This document shows positions 36,115 through 46,573 of a DNA stretch of 64,000 nucleotides, piece by piece. Source of the stretch: Ochlerotatus camptorhynchus (Eukaryota; Arthropoda; Insecta; Diptera; Culicidae). The stretch is from contig NW_027040706.1 of assembly GCF_037179485.1 (NCBI RefSeq), positions 1,726,902-1,790,901 of the forward strand, written 5' to 3'. The translations under genes and the position numbers were made by a program. Numbering within the stretch: position 1 is the first letter of the stretch; each line of letters starts with the position of its first letter. The notes beneath the pieces were generated by a model, which was not told the origin of the DNA, ran no database searches, and was given only the letters and a program-made list of their open reading frames with translations.

Positions 36115-37085
36115 ACTCATTTACTTATCTCGGCGATGGCTGAACCGATATAAGCACAACAAGTTCCAAATTATGTGTTTCTAGCTCCGGTAGACCCTTA
36201 TCAATAGTTCATCCCGATCGGCTATCTGGTTCCGTAGATGTATGAAAATGAGAAAAAAAGGTTTTCTCCCTATCACGGGACGAAACTACCTTTAATGAGC
36301 TTTCTTGTCACTGCCCAATGATCAAACACTCGTGAGAATAATTCTCATACGTTTTTTAAATCAAATAATTCTTACTAATTAAGAGAATTTTTTAGCGAAC
36401 AACAATGTGTAATTGGTAGAGTGAACATATTTTTAAGATTTCCACGGTACAAGCAACAATAAAATCAATAAATGAGTTAGTAATTGCAATGTTCACAACA
36501 CTGTCACGTTCTGTCTTGACAAAATCATCGATGAGATTTTAAAGAAAATCTCTATCATCGTTTTCTCATCCGATGATAGTGACAGAAGTATCTCTGTAAA
36601 AATTGCGTGTGACCTTTCATTGAAAATAACCTTTGCCAGCCCTGATCTGGTCTGGTTGTTTAAGCGCATCGCTTCTCAACCTAGGTACGCGTACCTCCAC
36701 TGAACGAAAAGCACATACAAAGACGCTATGTAGTGTAGACTGGCACGGCGCGGCGTGGCAACATTGAGAATCGATATTTTAGCGAATACTTAACACCAAC
36801 ACAAATGATCTTAAGTAATAATAATAATAATAATAATAATAAATACAAGCTCTAGAACACAGCATGTCATGACATTGCTACTTCAATACAACCCACGCAT
36901 ACTCGAAGAAGGCGATTCTGTTTTCTCACTTTGCTTCGTCTGGAAAAATTCCTTTCTGAACACTCAACTAAAAATGTAGACGCTTACGTCACATCAGCGC
37001 TGATTCAGCTTATGTCAGTTATAAGAACAACGAGCATTTCAAACAGATGAATGAACGATTAATGTAGGGTGGCTCGTATTTACTT
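36115..37085. other. No gene seen; TAA microsatellite at 36816-36842
   Basis: AT-rich DNA with a run of nine TAA units at 36816-36842. No gene is supported. Confidence 0.55.
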
Positions 37086-37097
37086 GAGTCTGCAGTA

Positions 37098-37168
37098 TTT
37101 TTTTTTTTTTTTTTTTTTTTTTCTTTATTTACAAGGCTTTCAGCCATTGGCTGGTTCGCCTTGGGCTC
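37098..37168 (-). mobile_element. 71-bp LINE 3' tail with 12-bp target-site duplications
   Basis: GAGTCTGCAGTA is exact at 37086-37097 and 37169-37180. Between them, read on the minus strand, lie CCCAAGGCGAACCAGCCAAT, GGCTGAAAGCC, AATAAAG and a long A-tail. It shares its 3' end with the 58-bp insertion at 28193. Confidence 0.9.
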
Positions 37169-37180
37169 GAGTCTGCAGTA

Positions 37181-39495
37181 GTGCGTAGGTATATTTTAAA
37201 ACTTCAAAGATCAAAAATATGTAACGTCACATAAATAAATCTTGCTGTTTTTTTTTTAAATCATGGGACACGATAGAAGTGAGTTTTGAAATCATGATTC
37301 TAAATATATTCATGTTAACGTGAATTGATCCGTAGACTTTATGTAAGATTATTTACTAGTGGAAATTTAGTGAGGAAAATGACAATAGAACCTCGTGACC
37401 TATTTTAACATTCGACCCTACAGGTCTGCCATAGTGTAGACTGGTCGCAGAGGGGTTAATCAGTCTGGGTTCGTTTGTGAAACGGCATCGGTCCACTGAA
37501 ACTGGTTTTCCTGTCGGAAGGCGTTTTTTAAACTTTTTTTCAGCAATGAAGTCAACCCAATACCCAGGAAAATTTTGAGCGAACTTTTTTATTCTCTCGG
37601 TCGTCCGCTGCTGTTTTTATGGACCTTCGTTATGGTTGTTTTCTTATCAATAAAATAGCATCTTTATAATAATAAATCATAACTTTATAACCAGGGAATA
37701 ACGACGGGATAGAATAGACCATGATGTCCAAAGCAGTAGGAAGTGACCAGTATGTGCGAAACTTATTGGATGCAACTGATACAAAACTTTCTTTTGACGG
37801 TGCAATATCAATAAAAAAAATGCCTTCTACACACCTATCCCAATGCGGGTACCAATCTTATATCATACTTTTGCATACGAAGTGATGTAGCTCTGAGAGT
37901 TGCGAGAAAACGACGGGTGTGCAAAAAGTGAATGTGATTCAAGAGAACAAGCAAGGTACGAGGAATGATGCTTGGTTATGCAACGTTAGGCTTGTAGGAA
38001 AAACAAGAGATACAAAGCCATCATACTACCGTCAACTGAGTGGACATGGGTCATTTGAGATTGATAAGCCGTATATTGTGTACAAGCCAGCCTTATTGTT
38101 TGTTTGAAATTTCGTAATGATAATCACAAGACATGTTTATTTAAGAGGAAACGCTCTATTTTTGGAATATGGATTAAGTCACATGCTTACGTATATTGTG
38201 TATTTCCACTTGTAAAGTGGTTCTAAAAGTATAAAATCTATTAATTTAATAAAAATGCAATCTCGACGATGAATAACAATAATGTTCATTAATTATCTAT
38301 TATTTTTAAGTATGATTAAATGTTTTCACAACAGATAAACATAAAAAAATGAAATGAAACATTTTAGTTTAGTCATTTAAAACATCAGACTATTCATTGT
38401 ATATTTCTTCCTACAATCACCATATTTTTTTCGGAACGCACAGCCTAGAACGTAGAAGAAGCGTTATTGTTTCTTTGATAAAGAATTTCTTTGTGACCTG
38501 AAAATGTTTAATTTTGCCTCCTAAGCGATTCACAAAATTCATTAATGGTGAACAATTATCGATGTTTACATTGCTGCCCATAAACGAAGAAACGGCTATT
38601 ATAGAACCCAGATCAAATCGAGAAAAAAAAACAACAGCACGTGGTAATTATGATCTATATCAATGACCGTGTGAAAAAAGATTGAAATACTGAATTTTGA
38701 GGGCTGCGAGTTGCATAATCGAAATGGCTGAAGAATTGTCTAATATCCACATTTAGACAGCACATTTTTTGAAATTATAATCCAAACCGCATGGCTCATA
38801 CGATATTTACGTGATTTTATTGATTTTTCACTTAATACATTTAAACCCCTTTAAACTCAGAATTTTGTTTGTGGCATAATAGCCATATTTTGATTTATGG
38901 GCAGATTGATCAACGATAGAGGGAGCAGTATTTTTTTCTAAATTGTCTCAAAGTCTCAAACCGTACTCCCCATGTAAAGTTGTACCCATAAATGAGTAAT
39001 TGTTACTACAGAAATAAGCAAAAGTTATTCATTTGAGAGTAACCGTTACTGGGGTAAATATTGAAAGGAGCCAAAACTTATCCTGCGACGCATCATATCG
39101 TTTGAAAGTACAATTACAAGAATATTTAGATCCATACTTGGGTAGTGAACCTATGTAGGTGTGTACTTAAACTAGCTCGGTAAAATCTCCAACAGCCTAT
39201 TACCTCGGCATTTACTTTTGTTGATATTTCTGCAAAATATCTGTTTGTTAGCTGATATTTCAGCAAATAGTTATTTGTTAGCTGAGTCTTGGCAATTGTT
39301 TTACTGAATCTCAGCAAAATAAATTGCAGAACTACTCAGCTGTTGGAATCTTGGCGAAACAAATTAAGTGTACAGGACAGTTTTTATCGCGGCCCCGTAA
39401 CGTGGGTAGATCACCTTTTCGTGGTACGTTACGGGATTTAAGATCTACCACCGATTCCTAGTCCTGACTACTTCAAACTAGGGGAACAGTATTTT
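37181..39495. other. No gene seen
   Basis: 2.3 kb of AT-rich DNA. Open stretch 37919-38107 (+) is unrecognised. Near 39400 a small hairpin pairs CCCGTAACGT with ACGTTACGGG. Confidence 0.5.
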
Positions 39496-39890
39496 TCAGC
39501 AATCAAAGGAACACATTTGTAACGAAAACTTGTGTTTTTTGTCTGTAGCGTCCCTCCTCTGGACGGTGCGGATCCTTCGGGCGATGCGGATCCTCCGGAC
39601 GGTGCTTCTGTTGGAATTGTATTTTATGGCAATGTCGCCATCAGAGAGCCCTGGGTTTGCTCTAATTGTTCTCAATACATACCTTCCAATACAGCTGTAA
39701 GTTGCCAATGCCGATCGTAAGTTCCACTACGACGCTTACTGTGATCCTTCCGAACAATAGTTTTTCGCTCACGGAAACTTTTGAGGACACTGCACACGGT
39801 AGATTTAGCCAAATTAAACGATTTCCGATTTCCGAATTGTTGATGTTTGGAACCAAATTCACATATGGAAAATCAATGAGTGTAAACAGG
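39496..39890 (-). pseudogene. Mariner/Tc1-type transposase N-terminus, relic
   Basis: On the minus strand the first helix-turn-helix is readable as SFNLAKSTVCSVLKSFRERK followed by a basic linker (KDHSKRRSGTYD). After a frameshift near 39705 the second one follows (VLRTIRANPGLSDGDIAIKY, then STVRRIRIARRIR). Paired DNA-binding motifs with a GRRSGT-type linker are usual for transposases of the Tc1-mariner superfamily. The catalytic domain is absent and sequence beyond about 39590 is unlike transposase. This is a fragment of a different lineage from the DD37E element at 20878. No inverted ends were found. Confidence 0.6.
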
Positions 39891-40300
39891 TGAGGCGCAG
39901 TAAATTTGTGTGGTCTCTTTCGTTCTCCGGATGAGTAAATGGATGACGGAGTTTGACGTCACACTCCTTCAACCGAGAACGAAAGAGATGAAAAATTCAC
40001 TGAGCCTTATACCATAGAGGTAACTCTAAGACTAGAAGGTCCCGAAATAACGTGCTCAACTTTTTGGCTCAGCTCTGGTACTCTCTTTGGTCCCAAGCTA
40101 ATCGATTCACCCCTCGAAACATAGGAAAAACCACTAACCCCTCATTTTATCTGTCAAACTTTCATATCGAATCAAAACAAACATTGCGTAGTACTAGAAT
40201 TTCGACTAGAATGGGGTACGTTAATCGTTTGCTTGGGACCAATAGGCTAGTCAAGTAGTGAGCCATTTTAAAATCGTTAGTTTCGTATTGATTGTTGCTT

Positions 40301-40453
40301 ATACCCCGTACAGACTATGGCTTATATCATGTAATATAGGCTGTCTTGCAATGAGCACTCATACATCTAGTTTTCACTGGAAATCCTATGTATAAGTGCT
40401 CATTGCAAGACAGCCTATATTACATGATATAAGCCATGGTCTGTACGGGGTAT
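40301..40453. repeat. 153-bp near-perfect hairpin
   Basis: Arms 40301-40366 and 40388-40453 are inverted copies with two mismatches in 66 bp, separated by a 21-nt loop. It is non-coding. It may be a young MITE or a transcribed hairpin that yields small RNAs. Confidence 0.85.
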
Positions 40454-40914
40454 TACATATTTACATCTCATTGATGGATTTTCAGTATGCCGATTTGACA
40501 GCACATCCCACGCCTGAGTTCGATAGTGTGTGTTTTTCATACCACACCGATAGACAAGTGCGCGATTTTGACATAAGTTAGTTTGTGTATGGATTTAGGT
40601 GCTGAAGACAGCATTTTTTTTATCAAAATGCAATCCGGGTTATTTAAATAGTGTCCTTCAACTGGGAACTTTATACAATTGCTCAGAAAGTTTGCGAGGG
40701 AGATTTTCTGTTATGAAGGTAAGTTCTGTTAGATAAAAAATAAACAGGTAGATTTATATCCAGTTACATATTCCAGTGAGTGCATAAAATGATTCAAACC
40801 ACTACCTTATATAGTCGTTATATTCATAGTCACGACCAACAACAAAAAAGAGCATATCAGTTATTGCGAACAAAACTTCGGAACCCCTGTTTTCGTGATT
40901 CAAGACAAATTAAT

Positions 40915-41060
40915 ACCATATTTAGGTTGGGGAAGTTTGCCCTATCCGACGATGCTGGTAATTTGCGTTCGATTGGCGAGGAAAGAATAATCATCGTTTT
41001 GTTTATAAAAGTGGAAAGTGCCTTTTCAATTGGTGGTCTACAATATATTGACTTGTTTCC
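40915..41060. repeat. Diverged family-A repeat
   Basis: GGGGAAGTTTGCCCTATCCG, CGATTGGCGAGGAAAGAATA and GTGCCTTTTCAATTGGTGGT occur in the order of the copies at 31870 and 11000. It is older than the copy at 4031. Confidence 0.45.
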
Positions 41061-41536
41061 GCTTTTTGATAAATCGAAATTTTATCCCTCACACTATGAA
41101 TATAGCGACTATAGTTCCTTACCATAATTATAAAATATTTTTGTTTCAAAAATAATGATTTTCAAAAAAAAAACGTTTTTTATGCTCACATGATTCTCTA
41201 CAAACCACTCATGGCCAACAATTTTGTAGGTCTTATCCTAGGGTAAGTACAACTTGATCTGCAGTAATATTTGGTGTAAAAATGGCTCAAATTGATAATT
41301 ATTATAATTTTTAGTATAAACATTAATGATATTAACTGTCAAGCGGACAGCTTCAAAGTAAAAAAAATATAACAATATAAATTTAACGCATACACTCAAT
41401 GAAGTTTCACCGTTGTTGTTTATATTTACTGCAGCTTTCATTTTTGCCTAGATTTTCGTTTTCGATAGCTCTGATCGATTTCGACTTCGACTTTTCATGA
41501 TAAAAACGGTACTGGACGTTCCCCCAGCAGCAAATT

Positions 41537-41722
41537 TTGCCAGTTGCAAGCTCATGGCAAATCGAGTGTAATACGACTACGGAACCATCACTCTGGGACT
41601 CCGTTTACAAGGGAGGCGTAGTCAGTCGAATCCCGTTCCATCGAAGGACAGCACATTGGTTCGCAGACGATGAAGAATTCGTGGAAATTAATGACTATTT
41701 TCTGAGACAGAAGTGCGACTGA
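41537..41722 (+). CDS. Unrecognised short coding-like segment
   Basis: The open stretch extends upstream of the ATG at 41537 at least to about 41526, where CCCCCAG could be a splice acceptor. The product has balanced amino-acid use (LWDSVYKGGVVSRIPFHRR, then HWFADDEEFVEINDYFLRQK), unlike the AT-driven chance frames around it. Directly after it, 41767 onward reads KERILVAVASKIIKE before a stop, preceded by TTTTTTAG, which could be a second small exon or a frameshifted continuation. I recognise no family. It may be the 3' end of a host gene, a processed pseudogene, or chance. Confidence 0.3.
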   Translation: MPVASSWQIECNTTTEPSLWDSVYKGGVVSRIPFHRRTAHWFADDEEFVEINDYFLRQKCD

Positions 41723-41829
41723 TTATTTGCACTAAGATCAGCTAACAAATAATGCCAAATTTTTTAGAACAAGGAGCGGATTTTGGTGGCGGTGGCCAGC
41801 AAGATCATCAAAGAATGACTTGCATCTGG

Positions 41830-44228
41830 TGTGAAATCCATTTTTTTTTATTAAACGAATGTCAAATGTACACTTCAAACCAAAAATAGTCAAAAACAAA
41901 ACAAAACAACTGTCAGACTAAGTATAAGATTCGCAAATATTACACATATTAAAATATTTATTATTTCCACCTAATTTTAGTATCAAAATGAATTCAACAT
42001 GCCAACATAACCTTAACCTACGTCTATATTACGTAATATCAGCTATAGTCTAAACATGGCGAATCATGTAGACAAAATAATTTCTATTTATGATTTTTTT
42101 TAAATCGTTTATCTGGCCTCACTTTTGGAATGTAAATATTTGAGCACATCAATTTCCCTTAGAGAACCATTGTGAAATGAAGTAAATTAATCTCAATTCC
42201 AGTAAATTGACCGGCAATTACACATGAAATTTAAAGCTAACAATTTTCTCTATTTAACCATAAACTTCCATTTTAATTACATTCTCTTTGTTCATGCTGC
42301 ATCATTGCCAGTAGGGCTTTGTTAACGCATTCATCGTGTAGCCAGCACGAAATTTTCCAATTCAGCTTTCAGTCCATTCCCTTCTGGTGTAGTTTCACAC
42401 GCATCCGACTGCAGATCACGCGAGTGCTTTCGGTTTCCCTGTTAATCCACTTAATTTCTAGGGAATAAGGGAATTGAATAGAAAAGCCGCTTGCTGTAAT
42501 CTCCAGAACAAATAAAATTATAAAATTAATTAGAGCACTGGAGCACACACAAAATAACAAGACGTGAAAATAAGATTTGGTTGTCCAAGCGATGAATAAA
42601 ATAATATGAGGCTTATAATGACCAACAAGTCGGTTTCTTGTGGTAAATATAATAAATAGCAGTTCAAGAAAGATAATGATTTTACACCACAATAGATCAA
42701 AACACTGGTCGCAGTGGTAAATGTCCACGACACGGAAAAAAAAAGATAATGATTTGAATTTATGTCAGAATATGGTAAATTGATAGTTGAATATGTGCTT
42801 GACTACAACACCGATTTCCGTCACATCAACGAAAGGCTTGTTAATCGTTGTCATGGCAGCCACATATTCAATTCAGACAACATTCTGACAAGTTGAACCA
42901 AAGATAGAGCAATAGTAGTGAATTTCAAACAATTCCCGATAATAATTCGTCATAATCTCCATACAAACTTCGCGACCATGATCAAACCTTTGCATTTTCT
43001 GTATGGGCTAATATTTTAGGGTTATAAATCAAACAGGAGGGTGGCCTACTAGATTGCAAATACTTTTTTTTTTCCTAAATACAGCCCTAATCTGGAATAT
43101 CTGGCATATCTGGAACATGGTATATGACTTTAAAGGCTAGATTGTTTGCCCATAAGATGTCGAGGGTTTGAGCAAGCCATTTGGTCAATAAGACCTCTTG
43201 GGACTTCTATACTTGCTTCATAAAACTAAAGCACGTTCTACACATCTTTTAAAGTATGTGCAAGCTTTATAAAATTTTCAATTTAGAAAATGTCAAGTAA
43301 TTCGTATGGTTTCCGTAAAAAAAATCTTATGCAAAATCACGATCGAAGAGAATCTAATCACTTCATCATGCCTATGTTTTTTACCTGGATGATTTATTTA
43401 TACAAATCTATTGCTAATCAATACCCATCCCTGGATTTAATTTTGTTCGCAAATTCTATGTGCATCGTACTCTTAGCTATCATTTGGAGGCTTCCAGACA
43501 AAGGATAGTTTTGGGGCACTGTACACAGTTTCGACTGATTTTTGATTCACAATTATTGTGTTGTGTAGATCACATCATGAGTCACATTCACACATCTGAC
43601 TTGATCTAAAACACGTCGTACCTTATTACTCTTAACCATTAACAATAATTTAATCCTACCTATATATGCACATATGATAGGTGCATTGTACCGAAATAAA
43701 AGTATTAAGAAATATTGAATTGTTTAATTTATCACTTTGAAAATCCCTTTTCATGCCCTGGCTTGTTACGAAGCCAAGTCGTGTGAAAAAGCTTCATCCA
43801 TTTCAACCTATTATTGTGGTGTTAGCGTTCAGTCCCATCACCATTGTGATCAGTTCAGGCTTTTCTCATTTCACCGCTTGCTATAGTTAACTATGGCATA
43901 ACAAGCGCTGAAATTGTGCACAGTCAAATGTGCCTACTATGCCTACGTTACGCGCAAACCGTCAAAGAATGCCCTGCATTAACCCTCTTTCTCTTTCATT
44001 TTCATTTACACTCTGTGGTTGATATAGTAGGCCCTCTCTGGTAATTAATTTCACCAGCGGTTTACTTTTGTTTAGTTTCCATTTGAAGTTAAATTTGTGG
44101 GTCATCTCTCTAATTTAAATATAAAAAAAAATGAAACAAAACAATAACAAAACCTACGTACGAGTTCAAAAACCTCACATTTTCGATGAGATCGTTTCTA
44201 TTAATTACTTGTTTTTTCTCTTCACCAG
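41830..44228. other. No gene supported
   Basis: The longest open stretch (42369-42728, minus, 119 codons) is rich in Ile, Leu, Phe and Cys as expected of AT-rich chance frames, though a membrane protein cannot be excluded. 43290-43508 (+) is similar. If the ZP exon is real, this stretch is probably intron. Confidence 0.45.
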
Positions 44229-44474
44229 GTCACGTCCCAGGATGCAGAATTCGCTCCGCACGTAACGGCCACGTGCAAATCGGGATCTATGAACATCAGA
44301 ATTCAATTCACCACTCCTTACAACGGTGTGGTCCACGCGAGGGATTATCGATCTCCAGCTTGTATGACTTTCGGAAACGGATCGGCCGTGGTCGGACTGA
44401 GTCTCAACTTGTTGGCCAAACAAGGCAACAGCGAATACTGTGGTATTCTAGTCAGCAACGTGAGCGGTGGAGAG
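44229..44474 (+). CDS. Internal exon of a zona pellucida (ZP) domain protein
   Basis: The exon is exactly 82 codons (246 bp), phase 0 at both ends, preceded by a pyrimidine tract and CACCAG and followed by GTAAGA. The translation contains HVTATCKSGSMNIRIQFTTP, YNGVVHARDYRSPACMTFGN and LLAKQGNSEYCGILV. The conserved-looking Cys residues (ATC, PAC, EYC) and the C...M.I...T.PY.GVVHA pattern fit the N-terminal half of a ZP domain. In insects these are mostly membrane-anchored apical matrix or cuticle proteins. GC content and codon use are clearly higher than in the flanking DNA. Neighbouring exons are not found in the window, so its introns are long and full of transposons. The particular ZP gene is not identified. 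Confidence 0.7.
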
Positions 44475-44807
44475 GTAAGAAATTTGTCATGCTTTCTAGT
44501 GCCACTTTTTTTTAATATTAATTGTGGTGAGTCATCAATATAAATGTCAATTTGAATTAAGTATTACTCTTAATTGGTGCAGTAGCTACGACTGGGATAA
44601 GATACAGTATAACGATGAGGCAGGTACAATCATACTCCAGGGAAATCGGGAAATTTAACCTGGAATAACCTGTATGAAATTAGATTTATTTTCAATTTTT
44701 TACCACGATTTTGAAGTTTTTACCTAGTGCACGAATTTTAGTTAAATTAGTGAAATATGAATGATCTTTATTATGATTAAAAATGAGCAAAATTTCAATA
44801 AGTTTAG

Positions 44808-45026
44808 CTTTTTTTCCTTGATTTGTTTTCCGTCGATCTTGTTTTTCGTGCTGAGCACCAATGCTACCGACGCCAGGGAGGCAGCTCCCACACCTAGACC
44901 CTTCCGAAGGAAGGCGTGATCAGAGATGTTATGCCTCAAAACATCCCGGCGGCGCCAACTGGGATTGAACCCAGGCTTGCTGAGGTGAGAGGTAATCACG
45001 CTTACCACTACACCACCGGCGCCGCT
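44808..45026 (-). mobile_element. SINE (Feilai-like) with 11-bp target-site duplications
   Basis: AATAAGTTTAG is exact at 44797-44807 and 45027-45037. Between them the SINE runs on the minus strand from GCGGCGCCGGTGGTGTAGTG through GGTTCAATCCCAG to an A-rich tail. About 40 bp of the body (the GATGGGTCGATAGG region) is deleted. It lies about 330 bp after the ZP exon, in what would be its downstream intron. Confidence 0.9.
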
Positions 45027-45344
45027 AATAAGTTTAGTTCATTATATTTCAATATATTAAGGTTTTTCAAGTAAAAGGCATTTTTCACAAATTGCTCTTA
45101 CTTTTAATAAACGCAACCAAATAAGCCCAACACTGTACCAATAATTAATAAATCTATGATGATTCAGCAGCTAGAAATTCAGCTGTTTTTTTTTTCTAAA
45201 ATTTAAGGACATCTGTACGGTCAATTTTGAGATACACTGTATACAGCAATTTTACATGAAAATGTACTACTCATTTTTTAAATGTCCTTCGATTGTGTGC
45301 AAAATGCAACAATGTACGTCACCGTGATGACTCGTTGTCACTCT

Positions 45345-45575
45345 AAGCTCTGAACCATTTGGTGAATTATTTTAACTTTTGGTTAAAATTTGACAGATGG
45401 AAAGTTATCGATTAACCCTGCTATTCGAGCGTGGTTATTTCTGACAGACAAGAAGTTAAATTTTGACGACCGTGGCTCGAAAACCGGTCGATCGACAGCA
45501 CGGGGATTTTCGAACATAAGAAATAACTTTCGAAATGTCACTTGTTAAATTTAACTCAGCAAATGGTTCACAGCC
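45345..45575. repeat. Diverged relative of the MITE at 29048
   Basis: ACCATTTGGTGAATT, CTGCTATTCGAGC, TATTTCTGACAGACAAG and GCAAATGGTTCACAGCCTTA repeat the order of 29048-29252 with many changes. Confidence 0.65.
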
Positions 45576-46278
45576 TTAATTTTATTTTCTCCGTAAAGTA
45601 ACACCCTCAATAAGTGGCAAATTATGAGCTCTGCAACTTTGTAGAACATTTTAATACCATAAACCATCACTCAAAATTTTTAATTTTTAAGTATCATCCT
45701 AAGGTCGTTCACTATGATGTTGTATTTTATATGGACTGTTTATTGCCAGATAAGCAGTAATTACACAAAAAACAAATAGACGGTGCTTTAGACAAGCATT
45801 CATCCTCAATGTGTAAATACTGCGTTAGCGTTAGCGTTGTTATGATATACTTCGTAGATTGGATACTAGCGACACTCACGTCTCTTCTGAAATTCTCAGT
45901 TAGACTACATTCAGGAATAATGCTGGGGAGTAAATTAAACATTGTAAACATTAAAGTAAACATTGGTTCCAATCTAAACAAGAGTAACAGAAGCATGACT
46001 GTCGCTATTCCCGGCCACGCCCATCTTTACCATAACTAGGGATAGGGAAGGAAATGTTGATGTAGTACTTACTTAACGAGAGGCCACCGACTTAGCGACA
46101 CCCTTATAAGTGCTACGGAGTTGAAGGGTTTGGTAGGGTATGCGGTTAGGATTCACCTCAAGTTGTCGATGCAACCAAAAGTATGTATTGTTTATTTGTT
46201 GTTTATTTAATATCTCGATAGCCGGCTATCGAAAGAACATATTCATTTTGATTAGTGATCATGAATTTTAAGAGTCAT
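45576..46278. other. No gene seen
   Basis: Overlapping open stretches on both strands (45727-45996 minus, 45809-46039 plus) show no recognisable domain. CCCGGCCACGCCC near 46010 recalls GCCGGTCACGCCC near 47642, suggesting a larger diverged repeat that also includes the tRNA-like units downstream of each. Confidence 0.45.
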
Positions 46279-46385
46279 GAGCTTGGGATTAAACCCATGA
46301 TTTTCTGCTCAGTAAGCAAAAACGATCCCTCCTGGGTCATCAAGCATCTTAGAACCATAACGCTTCGCGACAATACAGGACTACG
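46279..46385 (-). repeat. tRNA-like repeat unit 1
   Basis: On the minus strand GCTTACTGAGCAGAAAATCA is followed by GGGTTTAATCCCAAGCTC, a B-box-like sequence. The same unit recurs at 46472-46573 and in part at 47811-47859. It may be a SINE head or a tRNA-derived satellite; no intact tRNA fold was evident. Confidence 0.5.
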
Positions 46386-46471
46386 TTTTCGCTTGATATG
46401 CAAATAGTTTTCGAGGTTAACGTTCAATATCAAATATACAAATGATGGTGGCGATTTATTGTGCTGTGGAA

Positions 46472-46573
46472 GAGCTTGGGTTTTAATCCACGATTTTCTG
46501 CTCAGTAAGCAAAATCGATCCCTCCAGGGTCATCGAGCATCTCATAATCCACAGCGCTTCGCGTCAAAGTACG
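46472..46573 (-). repeat. tRNA-like repeat unit 2
   Basis: About 85 percent identical to the unit at 46279-46385, including TTCTGCTCAGTAAGCAAAA, GATCCCTCC and GGGTCATC, about 193 bp downstream in the same orientation. Confidence 0.55.

Noticed and set aside
42369..42728. A 119-codon membrane protein on the minus strand
   Set aside because: Composition is what AT-rich DNA gives by chance; no family resemblance or gene signals.
46279..46573. Two tRNA genes in tandem
   Set aside because: Only the B-box side is tRNA-like; no complete cloverleaf could be drawn.
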